Shown: positions 9,990-19,637, counted from the stretch's first letter. The stretch is DNA of 64,000 nucleotides from an uncultured Pelagibacteraceae bacterium (GCA_902560565.1 CACEMG010000002.1:1-64000); one strand, 5' to 3'. Notes: a model not told the origin generated them from the letters alone. Translations and numbers: made by a program.

Positions 9990-11633
9990 TTAATAGAAAA
10001 CTCTATAGGAATTAACTATTTTGCAATTTTGTTCTTTTTTAAATTCTTTATTACAATTTTTAGTATTTTCAAAAATAATTTTCTTTTTATTTTTCAGATA
10101 ATAATCATCTAAATCAATTTTATACCTTGGTGAAATTAAAGGATTATAATTATAAACTATATTTTCATTTATAATTCTATCTATGTTGCGATAAGAAAAT
10201 ATAACAACGCCTATTAGCAAAATTAATTGAATTTTTTTAAAATTTTTTGTGTAATTATATCCCTGGCTACTTAAAAGGATTGAAGCGGGTATAAAGAAAA
10301 TCAAAGCAAGTAAATGATAGCCGCCATATCTTAGTGATGGATGATAAAAAAACCACTCGAAAGCATATAACAATAGAGCAAAATAAATTATTTTATGCTC
10401 TCGAACAATTTCAAACTTAATTTTTTTTGGTTTGAAAATGACAAAAAATATCAAAACTGCTACGATTAAACCAACTATAGTATCTGAAACTTTATTGAAA
10501 AAATAATTTTCTATCCAAACGGTTAGCCAGTTAAAGCCTGAAATATAGTTTTCTGGGTTATCAACTCTATAAGTAGGTGTTGCTCCTGCTTTAGACCATA
10601 GTTCATAGAAACTGGCAGCCCATTCAACACTTGAGACATCGAGACCCCAATAAAAACTTTCAAAGCAAGTGTATGACAAAGGGTAAATTAAACATCCTGT
10701 ATAGGCTATGTTGTAAAATATTATTAATAATGCAAAGATTATTGAAAAATTAATAATTTTAAAATTCTTATAAAAAATTCCTAAATTTGAAATTTTAAAA
10801 TATTTAAAAAAAATTACTAAAAATAATAAGCCATAAATTGAATAAAATGACTTCAAACTTACAATTAAGGTTAATAAAATAATAAAATTTTCAAAGACCT
10901 GATGATTGAGTTTTTTTTTCTCAAGTATATTAAAAATTAATGAAATACTTAGTAAAATTAGTATTATTGCAGATCTATCTGTTCCATGTTCGGCTAATCT
11001 ATAAAAAAAGATATTAATAAATATAAAAATAAATAATTTTAAAAAAAAATTAAAATTTAGCTTAGCTCTTTGTTCAAAAATACTTTTTACCAAAATAACG
11101 TTAGTGAAAACCATTATTAAGGCAGGCCCAATAAAATAAAAATAATTTTCAGTAAATGGCAATTTAAACAAAGAATGAAAAAAAAATAAAGATGAAACAT
11201 GATTAAATGCTAAATCAAAATTTCCTAATCCGAATTCAACCTTGTTAATTGTTAAGTTGTCAATAAAACTTAAATGATAATACAAAAAATCATCATGACT
11301 TTTGAAGTATAAAATTGAGGTGGTGGACAATGTTAGAAAAAAAAGCAGATATTTAATATCTCTATTTTGTTTTAGGTTTTTTATTGATGAAAAGTAATAA
11401 AAAAAGAAAAATATTCCAATTATTTGAATAATAAAATTATGAGAGTAATCATGTTTCAGTATCAAGTTAGTTAAATATGAAATTAAAGTTAAAAATGTAA
11501 TTCCATAAAGGCCCATATAACCGATATTAGGGCTTTTGTTATATGCTGTTAAATTTTTTGCGAAAAAATATCCATAACCAATTACATTAAAAGCTAATAC
11601 AAAGTAGGTTAAAATGAAAACAACAAATTGCAT
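9990..11633 (-). CDS. Polytopic membrane protein, possible glycosyltransferase/polymerase-like
   Basis: 547 aa with many hydrophobic segments; no motif I can name securely. Confidence 0.6.
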   Translation of the reverse strand: MQFVVFILTYFVLAFNVIGYGYFFAKNLTAYNKSPNIGYMGLYGITFLTLISYLTNLILKHDYSHNFIIQIIGIFFFFYYFSSIKNLKQNRDIKYLLFFLTLSTTSILYFKSHDDFLYYHLSFIDNLTINKVEFGLGNFDLAFNHVSSLFFFHSLFKLPFTENYFYFIGPALIMVFTNVILVKSIFEQRAKLNFNFFLKLFIFIFINIFFYRLAEHGTDRSAIILILLSISLIFNILEKKKLNHQVFENFIILLTLIVSLKSFYSIYGLLFLVIFFKYFKISNLGIFYKNFKIINFSIIFALLIIFYNIAYTGCLIYPLSYTCFESFYWGLDVSSVEWAASFYELWSKAGATPTYRVDNPENYISGFNWLTVWIENYFFNKVSDTIVGLIVAVLIFFVIFKPKKIKFEIVREHKIIYFALLLYAFEWFFYHPSLRYGGYHLLALIFFIPASILLSSQGYNYTKNFKKIQLILLIGVVIFSYRNIDRIINENIVYNYNPLISPRYKIDLDDYYLKNKKKIIFENTKNCNKEFKKEQNCKIVNSYRVFY

Positions 11634-11634
11634 T

Positions 11635-12399
11635 CTAATTTGTTTCTTTTCTTAATTGTTCTATCTTTATTTTTTTTTGTAGTCCTCTATTTTTATCATA
11701 CAGAAGTTTAAACTTTATTTTTTTGTTAATTTTCACAACTATATTCTTTGCATTTCTAACTTCTATATTATCTGCAACAGCACTAATAGGTCTTTTAACA
11801 GTGTTAAGATTTCTAATAGAAACCAAAAGCTTATCGTTTATAATTTTTCCTTTCCATCTTCTTGGTCTAAATGGACTTATAGGAGCTATAGATAATTTTT
11901 TTGAATTAAGACTTAATATCGGACCCCTAACAGATAGATTGTAAGCAGTACTGCCAGCAGGCGTTGAAACTAATACACCATCCGAAATTAATTTTTTCAT
12001 TATTATCTTTGATCCTACCTTGATTAAAACTGAGGCAGCCTGTCTACTTTGCCTTAAAATTGAAACCTCGTTGATGGCTAAATAATTTTTTGTACTACCT
12101 TGCTTGTTTGTTACTTTCATATCTAAAGGAGAAATAGTTATTAAATTTGCCTTCTTTATATTATTAATAAATGTTTTTGATGAAAATTTATTCATCAAAA
12201 ATCCATAATCTCCAGAGTTAATGCCGTAAAAGTATTTTGGAGAATGCTTATTTTTTTTAAGAGTTTTAAGCATGAATCCATCTCCTCCAATTACAATATT
12301 TAAATTTTTAAATCTTAATTTAGATATTTTATTTTTAATTAAAGATTTAATTCTTAAAGATTTTTTATTGGTATCTGAAATTATTTGAGGTTTTGACAT
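11635..12399 (-). CDS. nadK: NAD kinase
   Basis: GGDG motif (IVIGGDGFMLKTLKK) and ISDGVLVSTPAGSTAYNLSVRGPIL, LAINEVSILR. Confidence 0.93.
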   Translation of the reverse strand: MSKPQIISDTNKKSLRIKSLIKNKISKLRFKNLNIVIGGDGFMLKTLKKNKHSPKYFYGINSGDYGFLMNKFSSKTFINNIKKANLITISPLDMKVTNKQGSTKNYLAINEVSILRQSRQAASVLIKVGSKIIMKKLISDGVLVSTPAGSTAYNLSVRGPILSLNSKKLSIAPISPFRPRRWKGKIINDKLLVSIRNLNTVKRPISAVADNIEVRNAKNIVVKINKKIKFKLLYDKNRGLQKKIKIEQLRKETN

Positions 12400-12403
12400 T
12401 TAG

Positions 12404-12489
12404 TGGTGCCCTCGGCCAGACTCGAACTGGCACTCCCAAAAGGGCAAGGATTTTAAGTCCTTTGTGTCTACCAATTTCACCACGAGGGC
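12404..12489 (-). tRNA. tRNA-Leu (TAA)
   Basis: GCCCTCGTGGTGAAATTGGTAGACACAAAGGACTTAAAATCCTTGCCCTTTTGGGAGTGCCAGTTCGAGTCTGGCCGAGGGCACCA; long variable arm; anticodon TAA. Confidence 0.95.
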
Positions 12490-12570
12490 ATGAGTTATTT
12501 TCATGAGTGTTTATGCTAATATTTATAATTGAACAAGATTAATAAGTAAATTTTTTTATTTTATCTCCCT

Positions 12571-12612
12571 AGATCCGAGAATGATCCGAGAGTTATTTAA
12601 TTTTTCGGATCT
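12571..12612 (-). other. Competing dyad symmetry over the 3' end of the 12593..13186 gene
   Basis: AGATCCGA (12571) and GATCCGA (12583) can each pair with TCGGATCT (12605..12612); the stop codon sits in the loop. Confidence 0.5.
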
Positions 12613-13186
12613 TTAAACTAGTCATTGCTCTATTTTTACAAAATTTATAATCATTATCTGCTAATTTATTTCCACTCGTATCAAATAATTTCCAATTATA
12701 TTTAATGCAGTCTGTTGTTTTTTTTCCTAGTTTTAATATTTTTAATTCTACAGTTCTTGATCTGCCAGCATCTGTTACAGAAAATGATCTTGTTTCACCC
12801 TTTTTCCAAAAACCTAAGGGAAATTTACAACCATTCTTTATATACTTAGTTTTTGATCTTCTTTGATCGTAAACCCTTCCCATGCATTGACCATCATTAG
12901 TAACTGTAAATAATTGTGTTTTCCTTACTCTGCCCTCTCTATTTTTTTGAGTTCTTTTATAAACTTTAATGATTTCTTTTGTGAAAGGATTTTTCCAATC
13001 TTGAGGGCCTATAATTTTTTTTCTTCTCTTCTCGCCAAAAATTTTATCTGCTGGTGTATATTTAATTTCTGTATCATTCCTTATTTTTCCACCGGTAAAT
13101 AATTCTAATGGAATAAATCTTTCATCAGCTGATACTGGAATATCCCACAACAAACACAGAGCCACGATCCCTAAAAGTTTTTTCAT
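12593..13186 (-). CDS. Hypothetical secreted protein with signal peptide
   Basis: MKKLLGIVALCLLWDIPVSADE signal-like N-terminus, basic mature part with several Cys; no family recognised. Confidence 0.65.
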   Translation of the reverse strand: MKKLLGIVALCLLWDIPVSADERFIPLELFTGGKIRNDTEIKYTPADKIFGEKRRKKIIGPQDWKNPFTKEIIKVYKRTQKNREGRVRKTQLFTVTNDGQCMGRVYDQRRSKTKYIKNGCKFPLGFWKKGETRSFSVTDAGRSRTVELKILKLGKKTTDCIKYNWKLFDTSGNKLADNDYKFCKNRAMTSLKIRKIK

Positions 13187-13368
13187 TAAGAAGCAATATA
13201 TTTAATTAAATAATAAAGAATACCAGTAATCACTGTTCCATAAACAAAACCTTCACTAAAAAGTTTAAAAATCATTTTATAACTTTTATAGTTATGTCTT
13301 AAATAAACATAAATGAGGGTATAAATTCCAACAATTGCTATGCTAAGTAATATGTCAGTAGGATTCAT
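13186..13368 (-). CDS. Small two-helix membrane protein
   Basis: 60 aa, two hydrophobic segments, stop adjoins the start of the 12593..13186 gene. Confidence 0.55.
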   Translation of the reverse strand: MNPTDILLSIAIVGIYTLIYVYLRHNYKSYKMIFKLFSEGFVYGTVITGILYYLIKYIAS

Positions 13369-13412
13369 GATTGATATTATATTTTATTTATTAATTAAAA
13401 TAAATCCAAACT

Positions 13413-14885
13413 TTAATCAACGATAAGAGTATCTTTTGATCCGCCACCTTGAGAACTATTTACAATAGTACTACCCTTCCTCAAAGCTACTCGTGTTAAT
13501 CCACCAGTAGTAACATAGTTTGTTTTACCAGTTAATATAAATGGCCTTAAATCTAAATGACGTGGTTCTATATCATTTTCTGTAATTGTAGGTGCGGTAG
13601 ATAAAATTTCTAAAGGTTGGGCTATAAATTCTCTAGGGTTTTTGTTAATCTTGCTGATTGTCTCCTCTATTTCTTTTTTAGGTGCCTTGGGTCCAATCAT
13701 TATGCCATATCCTCCAGATGCATTTGCAGGTTTAACAACTAGTCTAGAAATATTTTCAATAACATATTTTCTTTCTGTTTCATTATGACATAGATAAGTT
13801 TCTACTTGATCTAAAATAGGCTGTTCGCCTAAATAATAAGTAATCATTTTATTTACATATGAATAAACAACTTTATCGTCAGCAACACCTGTTCCAATAG
13901 CATTTATAATACCGACATTTTTTTTTAACCAGCATTTAAATAAACCAGGAACACCAATCATAGAGTCTTTATAAAAAGCTTTAGGATCCAAGAAATTGTC
14001 ATCCAATCTTCTATATATACAATCAACTTTCAAAGGTCCTTTGACTGTTTTCATGTATACATTATCATTTTCAACAAAAAGATCTTTCCCCTCAACTAAA
14101 GCAATTCCCATTTGATCAGCTAAAAACTCATGTTCAAAATATGCTGAGTTATAAACTCCAGGAGTTAATAAAACCATATGAGGATTAGAAGTTTTTCTTG
14201 GTATGCACTCTAACATGCAGTTATAAAGTTTATTGGTATACTGATGTATAGAAGCTACTTTATATCTTGTAAATAATTCTGGGAATACGTCCCGCATTAC
14301 CATTCTATTTTCTAACATGTAAGAGACACCTGATGGTACGCGTAAATTATCTTCTAAAACTAAATAATTACCTACTTTATTTCTAATTAGATCAATACCT
14401 GAAATATTTGCCCAAGCTTTATATTTAGGAGAAAAACCCTCACACTCTTTTACATAATACGGAGATTTATAAATAATATCTTTTGGAACGATATTATCTT
14501 TAAAAATTTTCTTTTGATTATAAACATCATCTATAAATAAATTTAATGCTTTTGCTCTTTGTTTTAAACCTTTCGAAACTTTATTCCATTGTTTCTTAGG
14601 TATTATCCTTGGAATAATATCTAAAGGCCATCTTTTTTCTTCTGCCCTATTATTTGCCGCATAGACTCTAAAATTTATTCCTCTTGCGTTTATTGTGCTT
14701 TGACAATTTTTTTCAATTTCTTGAAGTTTCTTTTTCCCGTGCCTTTCTAAAATATTAGAGATTATAGAAGCATGCTTCCTTAACTTGTTATCCTCTGTAA
14801 TATAACCATCATATGCATCACCAGAATTATAGTTTTTCCAAAATTTAGAGACCATTTGTAAATGTTTAATAATTCGCAAAAACAA
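13413..14885 (-). CDS. Circularly permuted ATP-grasp family protein (COG2308/DUF404-DUF407 type)
   Basis: LRVPSGVSYMLENRMVMRDVFPELF, LVVKPANASGGYGIMIGP and C-terminal SSQGGGSKDTLIVD are typical of this family. Confidence 0.9.
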   Translation of the reverse strand: MFLRIIKHLQMVSKFWKNYNSGDAYDGYITEDNKLRKHASIISNILERHGKKKLQEIEKNCQSTINARGINFRVYAANNRAEEKRWPLDIIPRIIPKKQWNKVSKGLKQRAKALNLFIDDVYNQKKIFKDNIVPKDIIYKSPYYVKECEGFSPKYKAWANISGIDLIRNKVGNYLVLEDNLRVPSGVSYMLENRMVMRDVFPELFTRYKVASIHQYTNKLYNCMLECIPRKTSNPHMVLLTPGVYNSAYFEHEFLADQMGIALVEGKDLFVENDNVYMKTVKGPLKVDCIYRRLDDNFLDPKAFYKDSMIGVPGLFKCWLKKNVGIINAIGTGVADDKVVYSYVNKMITYYLGEQPILDQVETYLCHNETERKYVIENISRLVVKPANASGGYGIMIGPKAPKKEIEETISKINKNPREFIAQPLEILSTAPTITENDIEPRHLDLRPFILTGKTNYVTTGGLTRVALRKGSTIVNSSQGGGSKDTLIVD

Positions 14886-14960
14886 TCAATTGCATTATAG
14901 ATATATCAGATATGCTAATTTTAAATTGTATGATAAATAATAAATTAAATAATAATAATT

Positions 14961-15686
14961 ATGACTTATTGCATAGGAATTAAAGCAAATGATGGTATTG
15001 TATTTGCGTCAGACTCAAGGACAAATGCAGGTTTAGACAATGTAAACATATATTCGAAAATGTTTACTTACGATGTGGGAGACAGATCGATTATTATAGT
15101 AACTTCCGGTAATCTTGGAACGTCGCAAGCCGTATATAAATCAATTGAAAATGATTTAAAAGATACATCTGGAGTAATGAATTTAAATACATGTAAAAGT
15201 TTTGACCAAATAGCTTCTTACATTGGATCTTTAAATACTGAACACTCTTCACCAAAAGGCATTAATACAGACACTGTTCTTTTAGGATCAACATTTATAG
15301 TTGGAGGACAGATTAAAGGTCAACCCTTAGAATTATATTTAATATACCCTCAAGGAAATTATATTAAGCCCGCAGATAGCAAGCCATATTTGGTAATAGG
15401 TGAAGTAAAGTATGGCAAGCCAATTTTAGATAGAGTAATTAAACCTGATGTATCTGTAGGTGATGCGTCTCGATGTGCAATGATTTCCATGGACTCAACT
15501 TTAAAAAGTGACTTGACCGTTGGACCTCCAATAGATTTTGCAGTTTATAAAAAGGATGAATTAAAGATTGCTTCGAAAAAATGCTTGAATATTAACGATG
15601 ATGAATACTCAAAAGTATGTAACCAGTGGTCAGATGGTATTTTTAAAATTTTTGACTCTTTTCCCAGATTTGATTGGGAAAAATAA
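14961..15686 (+). CDS. Anbu-type proteasome-like peptidase (COG3484)
   Basis: MTYCIGIKANDGIVFASDSRTNAGLDNVNIYSKMFTYDVGDRSIIIVTSGNLGTSQAVYKSIEND: Thr2 nucleophile position and ASDSRTNAG typical of Anbu; 241 aa. Confidence 0.9.
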   Translation: MTYCIGIKANDGIVFASDSRTNAGLDNVNIYSKMFTYDVGDRSIIIVTSGNLGTSQAVYKSIENDLKDTSGVMNLNTCKSFDQIASYIGSLNTEHSSPKGINTDTVLLGSTFIVGGQIKGQPLELYLIYPQGNYIKPADSKPYLVIGEVKYGKPILDRVIKPDVSVGDASRCAMISMDSTLKSDLTVGPPIDFAVYKKDELKIASKKCLNINDDEYSKVCNQWSDGIFKIFDSFPRFDWEK

Positions 15687-15704
15687 ATTTAGAAAATAAA
15701 AGCG

Positions 15705-16913
15705 TTAACCTTTTACACTTCCAGCTGTTAAACCACTTACTAAATATTTTTCAAAATAAATAAATATTACAAGCACAGGTAATGTAACAATTACTGATCC
15801 TGCCATTAAGTACTGCCTTGGTGTTTCAGCATCTCCAGTTAAATATTGTATAGCCCTTGAAAGTGTAAAAGATTTTGGATTATCTAAAAACATCAAAGAA
15901 AACAAAAATTCATTCCAAGCTATCATAAACACATATAACGCAACAGATGCAATCGCAGGAAGACTCAATGGAATTATAATTTTTAAAATGATGCCAAACC
16001 AACTATGACCATCCATAATTCCAGCATCTTCGATCTCTTTGGGAATACTTTTGAAGTAACCTTGTAACATATAAATTGCCACAGGTAAGGTAGTTGCAGT
16101 GTAAACAATCAAAAGACCTACAACTGAGTTTCTTAAACCAAGTTGACTAAAGACTGTATACAAAGGAATTACAAGAACTATAGCTGGAAACATATAAATG
16201 ATTAATATTGACGAGGATAAAAAAGTTTTACCAAAAAAATTTAACCTAGCTACTGCGTAGGCTGCAGGAATTGCAAACATCAAAGTTATTATTACTGTTC
16301 CAATAGAAACAAGTGAGCTTATAAGAATATATCTTCCAAAATTATAGGTATCAAAGATAACGAAATATGATTTGAATAAATCAGATAAATCTTTTTTAAA
16401 ATCTAAGCTGAAATCTAAAGGATTAACTAATAAGGCAATTTGGGTTTTAAAACTGGTCACAAGCATTATGTAAAATGGAAACAAAATCACAAAGGCAAAA
16501 AATATAATTCCAAAGAGAGTTATAAAATCAAAAATTATTTTTTCTGATACGAAATCTTCTTTTAAATAATTTAAATTATAATTTTTAACTTTGTGTGAAA
16601 AAAATAAGATAACTATAAACACACTAATATAATACCAAATTGGAGCACTCTCATTAATATATAGATAAAAAATTGTAAATATTGATGTGAAAGAAAAAAT
16701 CTTTATAAAATGATTTAATTTATTCCCAACAACTAACAGCCCGAGAGATAAACATATTCCAAGAATGAAATTTTGACCAATGTTTAGATTTGTAAAATCT
16801 ATGCCTTGTAAGGTAGACATTATTTTTAATATAGACAACAAAGATAATAAAAAAATAGATGATACCAATAAATAAATAGTTAATGACTTAAATTTCATTT
16901 GCCTTTTTTCCAA
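15705..16913 (-). CDS. Carbohydrate ABC transporter permease (MalG/UgpE type) with N-terminal membrane extension
   Basis: PFYIMLVTSFKT, AYAVARLNFFGK, EEL-like EIEDAGIMDGHSWFGIILKIIIPLSLPAI; roughly 130 aa of extra hydrophobic N-terminus. Confidence 0.9.
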   Translation of the reverse strand: MEKRQMKFKSLTIYLLVSSIFLLSLLSILKIMSTLQGIDFTNLNIGQNFILGICLSLGLLVVGNKLNHFIKIFSFTSIFTIFYLYINESAPIWYYISVFIVILFFSHKVKNYNLNYLKEDFVSEKIIFDFITLFGIIFFAFVILFPFYIMLVTSFKTQIALLVNPLDFSLDFKKDLSDLFKSYFVIFDTYNFGRYILISSLVSIGTVIITLMFAIPAAYAVARLNFFGKTFLSSSILIIYMFPAIVLVIPLYTVFSQLGLRNSVVGLLIVYTATTLPVAIYMLQGYFKSIPKEIEDAGIMDGHSWFGIILKIIIPLSLPAIASVALYVFMIAWNEFLFSLMFLDNPKSFTLSRAIQYLTGDAETPRQYLMAGSVIVTLPVLVIFIYFEKYLVSGLTAGSVKG

Positions 16914-18147
16914 TTAATTTAAAATAAATAAACATAAAAATAATAAGTAATAAGACTATTACTATAGAGACAGCAGATCCCATACCAATATCTGATATTG
17001 CAAAACCTTGTTGATAAACATTTATCGGTAATGTCCTAGTTCCAGATGCACCACCAGTTAATAAAAAAATATCCTCGAATTTATTAAAATTCCAAATAAA
17101 TCTAATCATAAATAAAATTGATATGATTGCTGTTATTTGCGGAAGTGTAATATGAATAAACTTTTTAAGCGGCCCTGCTCCATCAACTTCTGCAGCTTCA
17201 TATAAATCTTTTGGGACAGCTTGTAGTCTCGCAAGAATAAATAGAAAAGCTAGAGGAAAATATCGCCAAATCTCAAAAAATATAACTGTGGTTAAAGCTA
17301 ATCTTAATTTTAATTCAAAGCCAAAAATGTTCATCACCATATATTTTTGACCCAGTAAATTAATTGGTTCATCAAAAATGTTAAAATTTACCATCAAAGC
17401 ATTAAATGTACCGCTATTTGGATCAAGTAATAAAGTCCATGTATAAGCTAGAGCTACCACAGGCCCAACATAAGGAAAAAGCAAAATACTTCTCATAAAT
17501 GATCTGCCATAAAAATTTTGATTTACAAGCTGCGCAGCTAAAATTCCAAAAAATATTGCTCCAATTGTACCAAAAAAAGTGAAGTAAAATGTAGTTAAAA
17601 GTAAATCAAGAAAATCATTTTCATAAAAAACTTTCTTGAAGTTCTTTAATGTAAAATTTGTAGTTAGAAGAATGTTGTCAGCTTTTCCACTTAAAGACGG
17701 TTTTTGAGATTTAATTACTTCTTTATCTATTTCATTATTATTTTCATCTTTAATTAATACCTCAAAATTTTCTCTATATTTAGCTTTCCATTCACCAAAC
17801 TGACATTTAATTATCTTTGATTTAAATTCACATCTAGAATCTAGATCTACAGGTATTACATTGCTAGGAAGTTTATCCTTAAATTCAACATCTGAAATTT
17901 TTTGAATTAAAGAGCTATTTCTTAATTTATAAATAATTTTTAATTCAGAATTATTATCAGATATGCTTTTTACAATTTTTTTTGCCCTTGGTTCTGGAAT
18001 TCTAATATCTTTTAAACTAACTTCTTTAAAGCTAATCCAAATATTTGCAAAAATAGGAAATAATATTATAGAAAAAACTAAAAAAACTGCTGGTAAAAGT
18101 AATGTATATGCAGTTCTTTTTTCTATTTTAGATAAAGTGTCACTCAT
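16888..18147 (-). CDS. Carbohydrate ABC transporter permease (MalF/UgpA type)
   Basis: LLPAVFLVFSIILFPIFANIWISFKEVS; LYEAAEVDGAGPLKKFIHITLPQI (EAA loop). Confidence 0.9.
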   Translation of the reverse strand: MSDTLSKIEKRTAYTLLLPAVFLVFSIILFPIFANIWISFKEVSLKDIRIPEPRAKKIVKSISDNNSELKIIYKLRNSSLIQKISDVEFKDKLPSNVIPVDLDSRCEFKSKIIKCQFGEWKAKYRENFEVLIKDENNNEIDKEVIKSQKPSLSGKADNILLTTNFTLKNFKKVFYENDFLDLLLTTFYFTFFGTIGAIFFGILAAQLVNQNFYGRSFMRSILLFPYVGPVVALAYTWTLLLDPNSGTFNALMVNFNIFDEPINLLGQKYMVMNIFGFELKLRLALTTVIFFEIWRYFPLAFLFILARLQAVPKDLYEAAEVDGAGPLKKFIHITLPQITAIISILFMIRFIWNFNKFEDIFLLTGGASGTRTLPINVYQQGFAISDIGMGSAVSIVIVLLLIIFMFIYFKLIGKKANEI

Positions 18148-18150
18148 AAG

Positions 18151-18186
18151 AAAAAAGCGGATAATAATACATTACCCGCTTTTTTT
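18151..18186 (-). terminator. Strong intercistronic hairpin/terminator between solute-binding protein and permease genes
   Basis: AAAAAAGCGGATAATAATACATTACCCGCTTTTTT: 10-bp perfect outer stem followed by a T tract in either direction. Confidence 0.75.
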
Positions 18187-18198
18187 AAATCTTATTGA

Positions 18199-19527
18199 CT
18201 AAAATTTAGCTAATTCAGCGTTAATTTTCTTAACTGCCTCATCAACTGAAATTTGATCATCAATGAATTCTCTTGTGATTCTATTTAAGAATTGAGAATT
18301 AATTATTTTTGATGCTCTTGAAAGCTCACCTTCTTTAACTCCCCATCTGCTCGCAGTATCTAATCCTGCAACAATGTTGTTAATAACATCTGATGAATAA
18401 AGATCTGTTAACGGAGCTTTTCTATCTACACCAACTGGAAGTTTACTCCAAGCTTTTGTATAAGCATTTGGATCACTTGAATTTCCTCTTCTAACAGGAA
18501 ATTTTCCTTCAGGTGCAATACCTAGTGTTGCTGTATAACCTTCATTCATTGAATACATAATGAATTTTTTAGCTTCATCCGTGTCTGCATCTGCAGTTAT
18601 TCCAAAATATCTTATGTCAGCCCAAGCTGCTCCTTTTTTATTGTTAGGACCACTAAAATTAGTAATGAAACCAGTTTTTTGAGCTAACTCATTAGAAGTT
18701 GGATCAACGTTAAAAGTTGGTGGTGCTGAGTCTCTTAAACCAGCTAACTCATCCATTATAAATGGTGACCAGATTATCATTGGTGTTCTTCCAGCAAAAT
18801 ATAAAGCCCTAGATTGCTTCCAAAATAATTCACCTTTAGGACTAGCCTTAGCTAAAACTTTGTAAAACTCTAAAGAATTTTTTAAAGCTTTGCCTTGTTT
18901 CTTTGTTCCACCTTTTTTAACAAGATTTACTCCGTTTGCTAAAAGTACATGCTCTAAAACCTGACTCATAAAATTTTCATCAGTTTTTGTTGCAGCAACA
19001 AAACCATACATATTGTCATTTGATAGTGCATTAATTGCCTTAACAATATTTGCATAATTTGTTGGTGGTTCAAGACCTGCTTTTTGAAATAAGTCTTTTC
19101 TGTAAACAACCATTTGCGTCCAGCCATCAACTGGAACAGCTGCAATCTTTGATCCAGACTTAGCCATGTTTAATGCTCCAGGAGCAAAAGTATTTTTACC
19201 TAAATCTTTTACTACTGCATTATTTGCATCAACATCCAAAATACCAGCTTCTGCCCAAGGCAATACATATTGTAATGTATGATAAATTACATCTGGTAGA
19301 TCACCAGCAGCTGCAGCTGCCGTTGCTCTTGTTCCAAGATCTTTTTCCTCTACAGGAATAACCTCAACCTTGATACCAGATTGAGCTTCAAAAGCTTTTG
19401 CCATCTCCTGTTGTTTAGCCATTCTTGCTGGCTGGACTTCAGTCGTCCAAAATTTAATGTCAGCAAAACTAGCATTTGACATTAAAAAAGCGAGAACAGC
19501 GAATTTGATTATTATTTTTTTTAACAT
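18199..19527 (-). CDS. ABC transporter extracellular solute-binding protein (carbohydrate, family 1)
   Basis: Signal peptide, then IKFWTTEVQPARMAKQQEMAKAFEAQSGIKVEVIPVEEKDLGTR...AAAAGDLPDVIY. Confidence 0.92.
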   Translation of the reverse strand: MLKKIIIKFAVLAFLMSNASFADIKFWTTEVQPARMAKQQEMAKAFEAQSGIKVEVIPVEEKDLGTRATAAAAAGDLPDVIYHTLQYVLPWAEAGILDVDANNAVVKDLGKNTFAPGALNMAKSGSKIAAVPVDGWTQMVVYRKDLFQKAGLEPPTNYANIVKAINALSNDNMYGFVAATKTDENFMSQVLEHVLLANGVNLVKKGGTKKQGKALKNSLEFYKVLAKASPKGELFWKQSRALYFAGRTPMIIWSPFIMDELAGLRDSAPPTFNVDPTSNELAQKTGFITNFSGPNNKKGAAWADIRYFGITADADTDEAKKFIMYSMNEGYTATLGIAPEGKFPVRRGNSSDPNAYTKAWSKLPVGVDRKAPLTDLYSSDVINNIVAGLDTASRWGVKEGELSRASKIINSQFLNRITREFIDDQISVDEAVKKINAELAKF

Positions 19528-19637
19528 AGTTTCCCCCTTATAATTTTCCCTATGAAATTTTTATTGCATAAATCTATCAGTGTAATAAATTTTTAACAAC
19601 ACTTAATGGTTTTTTAAAATCGCTATAAATTTAGCAA

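Noticed and set aside
9843-10112. 89-aa ORF across tRNA-Val
   Set aside because: Reads the antisense of tRNA-Val and the 3' end of the membrane protein gene.
19528-19637. Operator for a LacI-type repressor between the solute-binding-protein and ATPase genes
   Set aside because: No convincing palindrome and no regulator gene nearby.
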